From: Cordylochernes scorpioides
Lineage: Eukaryota; Arthropoda; Arachnida; Pseudoscorpiones; Chernetidae
Direction: 5' to 3'
DNA length: 64,000 nucleotides
NCBI GenBank assembly: GCA_030710605.1
Contig: CP092884.1
Coordinates: forward strand, 24,657,483 to 24,721,482
Below, in pieces: positions 1-12,092 of the stretch. Position 1 is the stretch's first letter, and each line of letters starts with the position of its first letter. The notes beneath the pieces are model-generated. The model saw only the letters and a program-made list of their open reading frames with translations. It ran no database searches and was not told the origin of the DNA. Made by a program: the position numbers and the translations under genes.

Positions 1-1479
1 CAATTGTTCATTAAATAATTAATGATTTTTTTATTTGAGTCGATAAATTTATAATTATATTTATTAGTTAATTTATTTATAATAAATTGTAGTGTTGAGG
101 CTAATTGTATATCAATATTTTTTATGACTGAATTTATACCAGATGTGATTGTTCTGAAAGAAATAGGTTTTTTGTGTAGTTTAGGAATTATATAGAACTT
201 TGGTATGTTTGGATTTTTGTGGTTATTATAAATTTTTAGTGAATTTTCAACATTTTTGATGTCTTTTTTGATTTTTGTGCCTGTAGTTCTAGCAAAAGTG
301 TATTTATGATTATTATCAATTTCCTTTTTTAGTATATCGTGGTATAGATTTTTACAAATTAAAGATAAATTATTGGGACATTTATCTATAGGAGTGATAA
401 TATAGTCCTTCTGTAAATTAATTATATTTTCTTTGAAAGAAGGAATGTCTGAATTGGGTTTTGTGTATTTAAGTGTATTATTATAATAATTTAAAATTTC
501 CTTTTTAATATTATGTTTCCATTCCAGAAAAGTAAATTCTGGAATACTGTATTTTATACTAGTTTTATTTATGAAAATATCTATATCTTTTAATATAGAT
601 TTAATTGTATTATTATAATTGTGTTTAATTTGAGGTATATATTTATACCCTTTATTTAAAATTTCTTGATATTCTGGATTTAAAAAAGAAAAGTTGCTAG
701 TTAATATATGACCTGAGTACTTATATTTATCAATATAGTTGTTGCAATTACATTTAATTTTTTTAAAATTTGCCAAATTATTAATAAATTGGTTATAATT
801 GCAAACTAAATTACCTATATTTTTATTGTATCTCCAGATTGTTTTAAAATTTAAATTTTTTATAGGGAAAAGATTATTGATGATTTGGTTATTAAAAATA
901 TCATTAAATTTAATATGATTAAATAAATTGTTATTAAATTTAATGATAATATTAATGTTATTAGTATTTTGTTTAATTTTTCTGTATTTAAAGATGTCGT
1001 GTGTGATATCTATTAATCTGTTAGTCAGATTATGAATTTTAATATATTCTATGAGTTTGATAAATTTATTATTATTTAGTTTAAATAATGTTTTAATAAA
1101 TTTATCGACGAAGTTGTTAGTGTACATTTGTTTTGGGTCCAGTAATTCTTCAAATTCAATGTAACCTAATTTATTTGTAGTTTTACCTCTAGTTTTATTA
1201 GGTTTAGTTTTAAATTCATTTTTATATTTGCAACTGATTTCATAAGTTGAAATTTCTTCTGTTTGTGGTTTGTATGTGTAGTTTAATTCGTCGTTAAGTC
1301 CATAAGGGAATAATGTGTTGTGTTTATAAATGTAGTTGTTTTCTAATAATAGTCGTTGTTTTTTGTTTTGACATATGTCTAGTATTTCTATCTTAAAGTT
1401 GTTAAAAGTATGTAATTGATTGTGTTCTTTCATATATATATTACCAATTGATTTTTTAGCGTGGTTTCTATGTAGGTTC
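1..1479 (-). pseudogene. Inverted 5' fragment of a Naiad Penelope-like element
   Basis: This stretch is the reverse complement of the coding region lying at about 1935-3403, from the end of the GIY-YIG domain into the front of the RT. It is open on the minus strand but runs off the window, so its far end is unknown. At the residue where the two forward copies differ it encodes His, like the second forward copy. It abuts the first forward copy head to head. Inverted partial copies joined to tandem copies are a known hallmark of Penelope-like element insertions, so it was probably made in the same integration event or array. Confidence 0.85.
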
Positions 1480-4400
1480 TAGAAAATAAAATAATTTCAG
1501 AACTTTTGTTTTTTTCAGTGTTTTTGTTAGTTTAAAGATGTTTTTTTTATTAGTTATTCTTAAAAATATAACAGATAACAAACAGTAATATCTATATATT
1601 TATAGATTAATTATTCAATTTATTACAAATTTTATCACCACAAAAACAATTAAGTAAAATATATTTAAAAAATTCATAAGAATAACAAACTAAAAAAACT
1701 AAAAAAAACTACAAACATATTAGTGTTAGCACCTCTTTTATGTTAATTTAAACTCGCTAAGAATTGCCTAAGAAAAAATTGTCAAACTTGTCCCTCTCTT
1801 AAGAACCATGACACTTTTCAAACAACTAGTTGTAAATTAGTGAATACTATTTATAAATTAACATGCCAAATTTGTCAACTATCATATATAGGACAAACTT
1901 GTAATCCATTAAATATACGAATAAACCTACATAGAAACCACGCTAAAAAATCAATTGGTAATATATATATGAAAGAACACAATCAATTACATACTTTTAA
2001 CAACTTTAAGATAGAAATACTAGACATATGTCAAAACAAAAAACAACGACTATTATTAGAAAACAACTACATTTATAAACACAACACATTATTCCCTTAT
2101 GGACTTAACGACGAATTAAACTACACATACAAACCACAAACAGAAGAAATTTCAACTTATGAAATCAGTTGCAAATATAAAAATGAATTTAAAACTAAAC
2201 CTAATAAAACTAGAGGTAAAACTACAAATAAATTAGGTTACATTGAATTTGAAGAATTACTGGACCCAAAACAAATGTACACTAACAACTTCGTCGATAA
2301 ATTTATTAAAACATTATTTAAACTAAATAATAATAAATTTATCAAACTCATAGAATATATTAAAATTTATAATCTGACTAACAGATTAATAGATATCACA
2401 CACGACATCTTTAAATACAGAAAAATTAAACAAAATACTAATAACATTAATATTATCATTAAATTTAATAACAATTTATTTAATCATATTAAATTTAATG
2501 ATATTTTTAATAACCAAATCATCAATAATCTTTTCCCTATAAAAAATTTAAATTTTAAAACAATCTGGAGATACAATAAAAATATAGGTAATTTAGTTTG
2601 CAATTATAACCAATTTATTAATAATTTGGCAAATTTTAAAAAAATTAAATGTAATTGCAACAACTATATTGATAAATATAAGTACTCAGGTCATATATTA
2701 ACTAGCAACTTTTCTTTTTTAAATCCAGAATATCAAGAAATTTTAAATAAAGGGTATAAATATATACCTCAAATTAAACACAATTATAATAATACAATTA
2801 AATCTATATTAAAAGATATAGATATTTTCATAAATAAAACTAGTATAAAATACAGTATTCCAGAATTTACTTTTCTGGAATGGAAACATAATATTAAAAA
2901 GGAAATTTTAAATTATTATAATAATACACTTAAATACACAAAACCCAATTCAGACATTCCTTCTTTCAAAGAAAATATAATTAATTTACAGAAGGACTAT
3001 ATTATCACTCCTATAGATAAATGTCCCAATAATTTATCTTTAATTTGTAAAAATCTATACCACGATATACTAAAAAAGGAAATTGATAATAATCATAAAT
3101 ACACTTTTGCTAGAAATACAGGCACAAAAATCAAAAAAGACATCAAAAATGTTGAAAATTCACTAAAAATTTATAATAACCACAAAAATCCAAACATACC
3201 AAAGTTCTATATAATTCCTAAACTACACAAAAAACCTATTTCTTTCAGAACAATCACATCTGGTATAAATTCAGTCATAAAAAATATTGATATACAATTA
3301 GCCTCAACACTACAATTTATTATAAATAAATTAACTAATAAATATAATTATAAATTTATCGACTCAAATAAAAAAATCATTAATTATTTAATGAACAATT
3401 GGACAAACATTGAAACAGTACACACATTTGACTTTGAGGACCTATATTCTAAAATAAATTTAAGAGATCTAAATAATAAAATAACCAATTTATTTAATGA
3501 ATTAATTAATGACAAAACTTTCTACATTAAAATTATTCATAACAGATATAAAACATTTAAATTAGATCTTAAAACAGCAAAAACTCTACTGGAAACATTT
3601 TTAAATTTTAACTATATAGAATTTAAAAATAAAATATATATTCAATCAGAAGGCGTTCCCATGGGTACTTCTTCTAGTCCGTTACTAGCAAATTTAATAT
3701 TGTTCTGGTACGAAAGAGAATACTTTCTACAAAATAATATTAATTGGCAAATATTCCGATATGTAGATGACATAATAATATTTAATAATCCACTGTTTAA
3801 AAAATTAATACCTGAAATATATCCTAAATACTTGAAACTTAAGAACAATGAAAAAATTTATAGAAACAAAAAAGTTAACTTTTTAGACTTGAATATAGAC
3901 CTTACAAATAGTGCTGTTAGAGTTTATAATAAAAAGAGTAATTATAATTTCAATATTATAAAATACTGTAATATGAATTCTAATATATCATTAAATTGCT
4001 GTAAAGGTATATATTATGGTCAGTTTCTAAGATTTTATAGAATAAATAATATATTAGATAATTTCATAGAAGATGTTAAAAATTTAAACATGGAATTTAT
4101 TAAAAACAAATTTAGTATCAAACAAGTAAAATATTTCAACAGTATATCAATTATAAAATATTTAAAAAAAAATAAATGGAAATATCCATTTATGAAATCA
4201 ACTTTCTATAATTTCTCTTAATATTAACTAAAACAAATTTATAATCTTTAACAGTTAATTAAACTTTTATTAAATAACTGATTAAAAGATTTTTTCACAA
4301 GATTTTTAAAGTGTTAAAGTATATATTTCATTTTTGTTTAATCTCCAATTTCTGGGGAGGAAAATGGAAGTTAAATAAAGATGAATTTGCACAATTAATA

Positions 4401-5474
4401 GCTTTATTAAACTCTTATAATTTGCCTTTTTAAAGGAATATTAAAAGATGATTAAGTGTTAAATCAGTTATTTTGATATAACTATCTGTAAAGATTATAA
4501 AACTTAGCTTTCTTCCTTTAACTATTTTTCCTATCTTCTTTAATTTTCTTGTTGTTCAAAAAAATTCTGAAGAAATGGTCTAAATTTGAAATGAGGGGGG
4601 ACATTCCCCTCCCGCGACATGTGCCAGCCAGAAATAGATATACACAATGGAGGACGCAGCGGTCAAGGTAGGTTTACAGTTTGAATTTGTTAACACTTGT
4701 ATCTGTTATATGTTCATTTAAATATTTCACTGAAACAACTTAATATTAACACATAAAATACGGTTTAAAAGAGATCTATGACATAATAAAGGAGGGGTTG
4801 AAATGTCGCTGGAATTTTATCTGATGATCCCCGTTCCAGCAGATCTCTTTTTCCAATTTATTTCAATTTAAAGTTTTTTGTGTATGTCTGGTCTACCATT
4901 AGGGTTTCAAAACATAATATCCAAACTTATAACAAATGTTAATTCATACTATAGATATATTACTAAATACAACTATTTATAATCATATTATAAAATAAAA
5001 AAACCTTTAAAAATCTTTAAAAAAAAAAAAAAAGGATAAAACATAAAATCATAAAAAAATATATATATATATACTAACAATCTTATCTACCTTCTTTATA
5101 AAACTCTTTTTTTTTTCCCTTATTATTAGTTTGATTAAAAGTGTATGGTTCTGTCTTTCTCTCTTTTTTCTAACTATTATATATATTATCTCTTCGATTA
5201 TTCTATATATAGGATTAGAGTATGTCTGAATGACGTGTAAAAGCCGATGTAATAGACGTTACTTTGTTAATTTTTTTTATTGTTATTAATTATAAACATA
5301 TAATTAACTTGAGGATGTAAAAGAAGTAAAGGATTTTTTTTTTTTCTCTCTCTATCTACAAATTAATAACATTTTACAAATTTTATAATTTGTATTTAAA
5401 TGATCATAATAGTGAAGATAATTTTAATACAAAACTGGACTATAAAATTAAATAACTATTTATTATTATAATTA
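1480..5474 (+). mobile_element. Naiad Penelope-like retroelement, forward copy 1
   Basis: First of two head-to-tail units offset by 4281 bp. It begins abruptly at the inversion junction and holds a short leader, one long ORF and about 1.25 kb of AT-rich 3' sequence with poly-A and poly-T runs. Sequence identity to copy 2 is close to complete, with differences mainly in homopolymer length. About 285 bp present before the leader of copy 2 (5475-5758) is missing here, as expected if the inversion junction removed it. The tandem layout matches the pseudo-LTR organisation of Penelope-like elements. Confidence 0.85.
1747..4221 (+). CDS. Naiad-type N-terminal GIY-YIG endonuclease and reverse transcriptase
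   Basis: Penelope-like retroelement protein with permuted order: endonuclease first, RT last. The frame is open from 1747 but has no in-frame ATG; a GTG lies at 1840. Numbering from 1840, the protein is 793 aa. An extension upstream of 1840 carries extra cysteines in a CxxC arrangement. IY at 4-5 and YIG at 16-18 form the GIY-YIG core, with R27, H31 and a later Glu near 75. A CxC linker lies at 271-273, diagnostic of Naiads. RT motifs include an IIPKLHK block near 457, a PMGTSSSP block near 604 and catalytic YVDD at 641-644. Some Naiads are reported to use selenocysteine; this one has no internal UGA and uses Cys. RT and endonuclease would act together in target-primed integration. The start codon is unresolved. 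Confidence 0.88.
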   Translation, partial: FKLAKNCLRKNCQTCPSLKNHDTFQTTSCKLVNTIYKLTCQICQLSYIGQTCNPLNIRINLHRNHAKKSIGNIYMKEHNQLHTFNNFKIEILDICQNKKQRLLLENNYIYKHNTLFPYGLNDELNYTYKPQTEEISTYEISCKYKNEFKTKPNKTRGKTTNKLGYIEFEELLDPKQMYTNNFVDKFIKTLFKLNNNKFIKLIEYIKIYNLTNRLIDITHDIFKYRKIKQNTNNINIIIKFNNNLFNHIKFNDIFNNQIINNLFPIKNLNFKTIWRYNKNIGNLVCNYNQFINNLANFKKIKCNCNNYIDKYKYSGHILTSNFSFLNPEYQEILNKGYKYIPQIKHNYNNTIKSILKDIDIFINKTSIKYSIPEFTFLEWKHNIKKEILNYYNNTLKYTKPNSDIPSFKENIINLQKDYIITPIDKCPNNLSLICKNLYHDILKKEIDNNHKYTFARNTGTKIKKDIKNVENSLKIYNNHKNPNIPKFYIIPKLHKKPISFRTITSGINSVIKNIDIQLASTLQFIINKLTNKYNYKFIDSNKKIINYLMNNWTNIETVHTFDFEDLYSKINLRDLNNKITNLFNELINDKTFYIKIIHNRYKTFKLDLKTAKTLLETFLNFNYIEFKNKIYIQSEGVPMGTSSSPLLANLILFWYEREYFLQNNINWQIFRYVDDIIIFNNPLFKKLIPEIYPKYLKLKNNEKIYRNKKVNFLDLNIDLTNSAVRVYNKKSNYNFNIIKYCNMNSNISLNCCKGIYYGQFLRFYRINNILDNFIEDVKNLNMEFIKNKFSIKQVKYFNSISIIKYLKKNKWKYPFMKSTFYNFS

Positions 5475-8400
5475 ATTTAGATTTAGCTTGCTAATCTAAT
5501 CAAATCTAACTGATATAAGTTATCATTATTATCAGTTTGCTCCTTAAATTTTTTAAAATTAGAATCACTGTTATAATTTTATTATATAGTTTCTACACTA
5601 TATTAATTCATATGAGCTTGCTCTATGATATATTTTTTTTATATATAACATAATATACAAATTAAATTATATTAGATATTCTAATATAAATAAATCTTCA
5701 TACAAATTTTAATTATCTTTCATTGTTTGATTATTAAAAATTAAATTATAAAAGTAATTCTAGAAAAAAAAATAATTTCAGAACTTTTGTTTTTTTCAGT
5801 GTTTTTGTTAGTTTAAAGATGTTTTTTTTATTAGTTATTCTTAAAAATATAACAGATAACAAACAGTAATATCTATATATTTATAGATTAATTATTCAAT
5901 TTATTACAAATTTTATCACCACAAAAACAATTAAGTAAAATATATTTAAAAAATTCATAAGAATAACAAACTAAAAAAACTAAAAAAAACTACAAACATA
6001 TTAGTGTTAGCACCTCTTTTATGTTAATTTAAACTCGCTAAGAATTGCCTAAGAAAAAATTGTCAAACTTGTCCCTCTCTTAAGAACCATGACACTTTTC
6101 AAACAACTAGTTGTAAATTAGTGAATACTATTTATAAATTAACATGCCAAATTTGTCAACTATCATATATAGGACAAACTTGTAATCCATTAAATATACG
6201 AATAAACCTACATAGAAACCACGCTAAAAAATCAATTGGTAATATATATATGAAAGAACACAATCAATTACATACTTTTAACAACTTTAAGATAGAAATA
6301 CTAGACATATGTCAAAACAAAAAACAACGACTATTATTAGAAAACAACTACATTTATAAACACAACACATTATTCCCTTATGGACTTAACGACGAATTAA
6401 ACTACACATACAAACCACAAACAGAAGAAATTTCAACTTATGAAATCAGTTGCAAATATAAAAATGAATTTAAAACTAAACCTAATAAAACTAGAGGTAA
6501 AACTACAAATAAATTAGGTTACATTGAATTTGAAGAATTACTGGACCCAAAACAAATGTACACTAACAACTTCGTCGATAAATTTATTAAAACATTATTT
6601 AAACTAAATAATAATAAATTTATCAAACTCATAGAATATATTAAAATTCATAATCTGACTAACAGATTAATAGATATCACACACGACATCTTTAAATACA
6701 GAAAAATTAAACAAAATACTAATAACATTAATATTATCATTAAATTTAATAACAATTTATTTAATCATATTAAATTTAATGATATTTTTAATAACCAAAT
6801 CATCAATAATCTTTTCCCTATAAAAAATTTAAATTTTAAAACAATCTGGAGATACAATAAAAATATAGGTAATTTAGTTTGCAATTATAACCAATTTATT
6901 AATAATTTGGCAAATTTTAAAAAAATTAAATGTAATTGCAACAACTATATTGATAAATATAAGTACTCAGGTCATATATTAACTAGCAACTTTTCTTTTT
7001 TAAATCCAGAATATCAAGAAATTTTAAATAAAGGGTATAAATATATACCTCAAATTAAACACAATTATAATAATACAATTAAATCTATATTAAAAGATAT
7101 AGATATTTTCATAAATAAAACTAGTATAAAATACAGTATTCCAGAATTTACTTTTCTGGAATGGAAACATAATATTAAAAAGGAAATTTTAAATTATTAT
7201 AATAATACACTTAAATACACAAAACCCAATTCAGACATTCCTTCTTTCAAAGAAAATATAATTAATTTACAGAAGGACTATATTATCACTCCTATAGATA
7301 AATGTCCCAATAATTTATCTTTAATTTGTAAAAATCTATACCACGATATACTAAAAAAGGAAATTGATAATAATCATAAATACACTTTTGCTAGAAATAC
7401 AGGCACAAAAATCAAAAAAGACATCAAAAATGTTGAAAATTCACTAAAAATTTATAATAACCACAAAAATCCAAACATACCAAAGTTCTATATAATTCCT
7501 AAACTACACAAAAAACCTATTTCTTTCAGAACAATCACATCTGGTATAAATTCAGTCATAAAAAATATTGATATACAATTAGCCTCAACACTACAATTTA
7601 TTATAAATAAATTAACTAATAAATATAATTATAAATTTATCGACTCAAATAAAAAAATCATTAATTATTTAATGAACAATTGGACAAACATTGAAACAGT
7701 ACACACATTTGACTTTGAGGACCTATATTCTAAAATAAATTTAAGAGATCTAAATAATAAAATAACCAATTTATTTAATGAATTAATTAATGACAAAACT
7801 TTCTACATTAAAATTATTCATAACAGATATAAAACATTTAAATTAGATCTTAAAACAGCAAAAACTCTACTGGAAACATTTTTAAATTTTAACTATATAG
7901 AATTTAAAAATAAAATATATATTCAATCAGAAGGCGTTCCCATGGGTACTTCTTCTAGTCCGTTACTAGCAAATTTAATATTGTTCTGGTACGAAAGAGA
8001 ATACTTTCTACAAAATAATATTAATTGGCAAATATTCCGATATGTAGATGACATAATAATATTTAATAATCCACTGTTTAAAAAATTAATACCTGAAATA
8101 TATCCTAAATACTTGAAACTTAAGAACAATGAAAAAATTTATAGAAACAAAAAAGTTAACTTTTTAGACTTGAATATAGACCTTACAAATAGTGCTGTTA
8201 GAGTTTATAATAAAAAGAGTAATTATAATTTCAATATTATAAAATACTGTAATATGAATTCTAATATATCATTAAATTGCTGTAAAGGTATATATTATGG
8301 TCAGTTTCTAAGATTTTATAGAATAAATAATATATTAGATAATTTCATAGAAGATGTTAAAAATTTAAACATGGAATTTATTAAAAACAAATTTAGTATC

Positions 8401-9745
8401 AAACAAGTAAAATATTTCAACAGTATATCAATTATAAAATATTTAAAAAAAAATAAATGGAAATATCCATTTATGAAATCAACTTTCTATAATTTCTCTT
8501 AATATTAACTAAAACAAATTTATAATCTTTAACAGTTAATTAAACTTTTATTAAATAACTGATTAAAAGATTTTTTCACAAGATTTTTAAAGTGTTAAAG
8601 TATATATTTCATTTTTGTTTAATCTCCAATTTCTGGGGAGGAAAATGGAAGTTAAATAAAGATGAATTTGCACAATTAATAGCTTTATTAAACTCTTATA
8701 ATTTGCCTTTTTAAAGGAATATTAAAAGATGATTAAGTGTTAAATCAGTTATTTTGATATAACTATCTGTAAAGATTATAAAACTTAGCTTTCTTCCTTT
8801 AACTATTTTTCCTATCTTCTTTAATTTTCTTGTTGTTCAAAAAAATTCTGAAGAAATGGTCTAAATTTGAAATGAGGGGGGACATTCCCCTCCCGCGACA
8901 TGTGCCAGCCAGAAATAGATATACACAATGGAGGACGCAGCGGTCAAGGTAGGTTTACAGTTTGAATTTGTTAACACTTGTATCTGTTATATGTTCATTT
9001 AAATATTTCACTGAAACAACTTAATATTAACACATAAAATACGGTTTAAAAGAGATCTATGACATAATAAAGGAGGGGTTGAAATGTCGCTGGAATTTTA
9101 TCTGATGATCCCCGTTCCAGCAGATCTCTTTTTCCAATTTATTTCAATTTAAAGTTTTTTGTGTATGTCTGGTCTACCATTAGGGTTTCAAAACATAATA
9201 TCCAAACTTATAACAAATGTTAATTCATACTATAGATATATTACTAAATACAACTATTTATAATCATATTATAAAATAAAAAAACCTTTAAAAATCTTTA
9301 AAAAAAAAAAAAAAGGATAAAACATAAAATCATAAAAAAAAATATATATATATACTAACAATCTTATCTACCTTCTTTATAAAACTCTTTTTTTTTCCCT
9401 TATTATTAGTTTGATTAAAAGTGTATGGTTCTGTCTTTCTCTCTTTTTTCTAACTATTATATATATTATCTCTTCGATTATTCTATATATAGGATTAGAG
9501 TATGTCTGAATGACGTGTAAAAGCCGATGTAATAGACGTTACTTTGTTAATTTTTTTTATTGTTATTAATTATAAACATATAATTAACTTGAGGATGTAA
9601 AAGAAGTAAAGGATTTTTTTTTTTTTCTCTCTCTATCTACAAATTAATAACATTTTACAAATTTTATAATTTGTATTTAAATGATCATAATAGTGAAGAT
9701 AATTTTAATACAAAACTGGACTATAAAATTAAATAACTATTTATT

Positions 9746-9752
<7 letters not shown>
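5475..9752 (+). mobile_element. Naiad Penelope-like retroelement, forward copy 2
   Basis: Second head-to-tail unit. It includes 5475-5758, a non-coding AT-rich block that seems to be the true 5' region of the element, then the same leader, ORF and 3' sequence as copy 1. It ends exactly in a (TA)n microsatellite, whose other side continues as LTR-element sequence found uninterrupted by Naiad at 26143. This places the insertion in a TA tract, in line with the reported bias of Naiads for microsatellites. Confidence 0.85.
6028..8502 (+). CDS. Naiad-type N-terminal GIY-YIG endonuclease and reverse transcriptase, copy 2
   Basis: Same protein as the copy at 1747-4221: GIY-YIG endonuclease, CxC linker, then RT with YVDD at nucleotides 8041-8052. 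The two differ at one residue, 175 counted from the GTG at 6121 (Tyr in copy 1, His here). The frame is open from 6028 after a TAA and again lacks an in-frame ATG, so the missing start is shared by both units and predates the duplication or is normal for the family. Near-identity means either very recent activity or both units being made in one integration. Confidence 0.88.
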   Translation, partial: FKLAKNCLRKNCQTCPSLKNHDTFQTTSCKLVNTIYKLTCQICQLSYIGQTCNPLNIRINLHRNHAKKSIGNIYMKEHNQLHTFNNFKIEILDICQNKKQRLLLENNYIYKHNTLFPYGLNDELNYTYKPQTEEISTYEISCKYKNEFKTKPNKTRGKTTNKLGYIEFEELLDPKQMYTNNFVDKFIKTLFKLNNNKFIKLIEYIKIHNLTNRLIDITHDIFKYRKIKQNTNNINIIIKFNNNLFNHIKFNDIFNNQIINNLFPIKNLNFKTIWRYNKNIGNLVCNYNQFINNLANFKKIKCNCNNYIDKYKYSGHILTSNFSFLNPEYQEILNKGYKYIPQIKHNYNNTIKSILKDIDIFINKTSIKYSIPEFTFLEWKHNIKKEILNYYNNTLKYTKPNSDIPSFKENIINLQKDYIITPIDKCPNNLSLICKNLYHDILKKEIDNNHKYTFARNTGTKIKKDIKNVENSLKIYNNHKNPNIPKFYIIPKLHKKPISFRTITSGINSVIKNIDIQLASTLQFIINKLTNKYNYKFIDSNKKIINYLMNNWTNIETVHTFDFEDLYSKINLRDLNNKITNLFNELINDKTFYIKIIHNRYKTFKLDLKTAKTLLETFLNFNYIEFKNKIYIQSEGVPMGTSSSPLLANLILFWYEREYFLQNNINWQIFRYVDDIIIFNNPLFKKLIPEIYPKYLKLKNNEKIYRNKKVNFLDLNIDLTNSAVRVYNKKSNYNFNIIKYCNMNSNISLNCCKGIYYGQFLRFYRINNILDNFIEDVKNLNMEFIKNKFSIKQVKYFNSISIIKYLKKNKWKYPFMKSTFYNFS

Positions 9753-9785
<33 letters not shown>
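9753..9785. repeat. (TA)n microsatellite at the Naiad insertion site
   Basis: A pure TA tract lies between the end of Naiad copy 2 and LTR-element sequence. The corresponding tract in the intact LTR element lies at about 26097-26142. Confidence 0.9.
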
Positions 9786-9787
<2 letters not shown>

Positions 9788-10172
9788 TAATTTAAAACAA
9801 CAACCTCATATTGTGTAGATAACTTATAACAAGATTGCCATGTTGTATATAGAAACACATCTATAAATAATTATGCGCATGATTAATCTGTGTCATTGCA
9901 TCACCTATGTAATGTTATTTGTACAAAGTGGATAAATAAATAAAATCTGTAATAGATTTAAAAGTTGAGCTAAAGCAGAGATCGAGCATAGTATTGCCAA
10001 AACAACAAAGTCTAAAGAGGGAAGTCATAAATCAGGTCGATTTACAATTCCCACAAACAAGGCCACCCACACTGTCACATGTGGTGGAATGCAGAGACCC
10101 TCTCACACCTGGACAGGTAAAGGCGCCCTTTCTCAAACGCCCCTGTCACATAAGGTCGCCCCGTCTTTAACC

Positions 10173-10179
10173 TATAAAT
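10173..10179 (+). promoter_or_regulatory. Candidate TATA box of the LTR promoter
   Basis: A TATAAAT sits in a locally GC-richer part of the LTR and is followed about 30 bp on by a run of CAGTTCAGT-like repeats that could hold the initiator. The same arrangement occurs in the intact copy at 26506-26512. Transcription start is inferred, not shown. Confidence 0.5.
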
Positions 10180-11017
10180 CATCACCTTACAGTCTCTTGA
10201 CAGTTCAGTACAGTTCAGTTCAGTTTAGTTTAGTTCACCCTTAGTGCAAGCCGCGTCGGTCGTATGTTATGTCGATCTCATCCAACATGTAGTTAGGAAG
10301 AACTCGTCTATCTCCATCTTTTCGCTCCTAGCTCAGCTTTTATCTGTTAACGGAACTTTCTTAGTGCATCTGTGTCTTCGTTTTTTGTGTGGATATCCCC
10401 AAGCTTGTCCATCTGCCTCGACCACGACTGCCTGTATTTTGTGAGAACTTTTAAAGGTCTTCCAAGGTGCAGAGAGGTACTGGAAAACTCTACATCCTGA
10501 CTGTTCCTCTTGGTCAACACAGTACAACAAGAGCTACCAGGACTTAAACATTATTTCAGTAGTCGACAGGATCTCTACAAAAGCTACTGGAATTCTCTCT
10601 CATCATTACATGAGTCGACAGGATCTCTACAAAAGCTACTGGAATTTTCTCATCTCATTACATATATATATATTTTTTTAATCGTATATATGTGCGTGAT
10701 TTCATTAATTGATATAATAAAAAAATGTTGTACATTGAAGGATTTTATTAGTCGAAATAAAAATTTTCTAACCAAAATAAATTGATTGGTTAATTTCCCC
10801 ATCAACATAATTGCTAGCCGGCACAGCTTTAGGTCTCTACATGTGCCATAGATGAATTAAATTTGTGGTCTGCCTTTCTGCAGCCACTGGCGCCCTAATA
10901 TTTGGACATGTAGAGATCTGGAAATAGTAAAAGTATAAAATCATCATTGTTTTTAACAATGACCTTCCTCTTCCATTATACCTAAAAAAATATATGAAAT
11001 GCTCTCGAACTCATCAA

Positions 11018-11042
11018 TGTCGCCCGCCGCGGGGCTCGAATT
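11018..11042 (+). other. Primer-binding site of the LTR element (tRNA-Lys-like)
   Basis: One base after the LTR end (CATCA). It reads TGTCGCCCGCCGCGGGGC and continues CTCGAATT, resembling the complement of an animal tRNA-Lys 3' end with several mismatches, including T for G at the third base. The identical site in the complete element is at 27352. Confidence 0.6.
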
Positions 11043-12092
11043 ATGTATATAATTTTCTTCTATTATATTCTAAATTATATACCTAGTGAAACGCCATTAG
11101 GGCTAAGTAGAACGCGATCCTGAGATTAATTAAGAATCAATACCCAGGGAAATGAGACTAATAAAATATTTTTCAGTGTGCACAGAATAATTATTTTTAG
11201 GTAGATATTTATATATATAACTTGTAATTTTATTTTTACAAGCAAGTTTGTGTTTTGAATTATTTAAAGTGATAAAAATTATCCAATATCCACTCTGTAG
11301 TAAGTAAACAAATCTAATGCTTCTCCTTAAACTTGTTTTGGTGAGTTTAAGTTTAATTTTTGTGTTTTAATAAACATTTATATTTAATACTTTATACTAT
11401 TTATGGTATTATTATATATGGGAGTTAGGTAAATAAAACAACCGTTATTTTTATTTACAATATCATAGCTTCGTCGATTGGTATATTTAATGCTGTGTTT
11501 TATAATTTTAAAGAATATAACGTATGTAACAAAGCTAGGCCTAGACGAAATTCGAGCCATGATTGGCAGCTTAGTTTAAATTTAGGACTCGGTGCAGAAA
11601 AACAACATCTGGAGTCACCAGATGTGCTGGAACCAAATATAATTTTGGCGCTAGAAATGGGAAACACTGACGTCAGACAATAGTTAATTAAAATTAATTA
11701 CCATTTCTTTCTTTTATACAGAGAATACACGTTTATATTTTCAAATATTTTTGAAAATACACTAATAATAAACCTGTTTCATACATTTATTATATACAAT
11801 ATTTTTTTAAATTCTTTTCTGTTTGTAACATTTAGATGTTTTAAAATATATTTACTTAGAAGAAAATATGATGTTAATAATTTTTAATTTACTTTAATAT
11901 GGAAACTATGACAGTGTCATAATAAACATATAACAGATGTCAATTTCAAATGACTTACCATTATGTAAGAAATTGGCAGGGAGGTTTTCCTATTATATGG
12001 TTACATATACCCAGATCTAATAATTTAATTCATGAAATACATTTCAATAAGTTTACCTTTATTTATAAACCAGTTGATAGTTTAAACCAATT

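Larger units (their letters stand above)
9786..12092 (+). mobile_element. Partial copy of the non-coding LTR retrotransposon
   Basis: Nearly identical to 26143-28432. It holds the downstream part of the 5' LTR (to 11016), the primer-binding site and about 1.07 kb of the untranslated leader. Its upstream LTR part would lie beyond the Naiad array and is outside the window. It stops sharply where a minus-strand non-LTR ORF1 begins. Relative to the other copy it keeps about 24 bp near 10128-10165 just upstream of the TATA box, absent there between short CGCC repeats. Small ORFs of 61-91 codons are not conserved proteins. Confidence 0.8.

Noticed and set aside
4767..4852. Nested hairpin in the Naiad 3' region as a SECIS element
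   Set aside because: Although some Naiads encode selenoproteins, this ORF has no internal UGA, and the spacing of ATGA, AA and TGA motifs does not fit the SECIS consensus.
10244..10785. Small ORFs of 65-91 codons, also at 26577-27046
   Set aside because: They lie in LTR sequence, overlap on both strands and differ by frame changes between copies.
10885..10895. TGGCGCCC as primer-binding site of the LTR element
   Set aside because: The 3' LTR continues past the same sequence (near 32217), so it lies inside the LTR; the true site follows CATCA.
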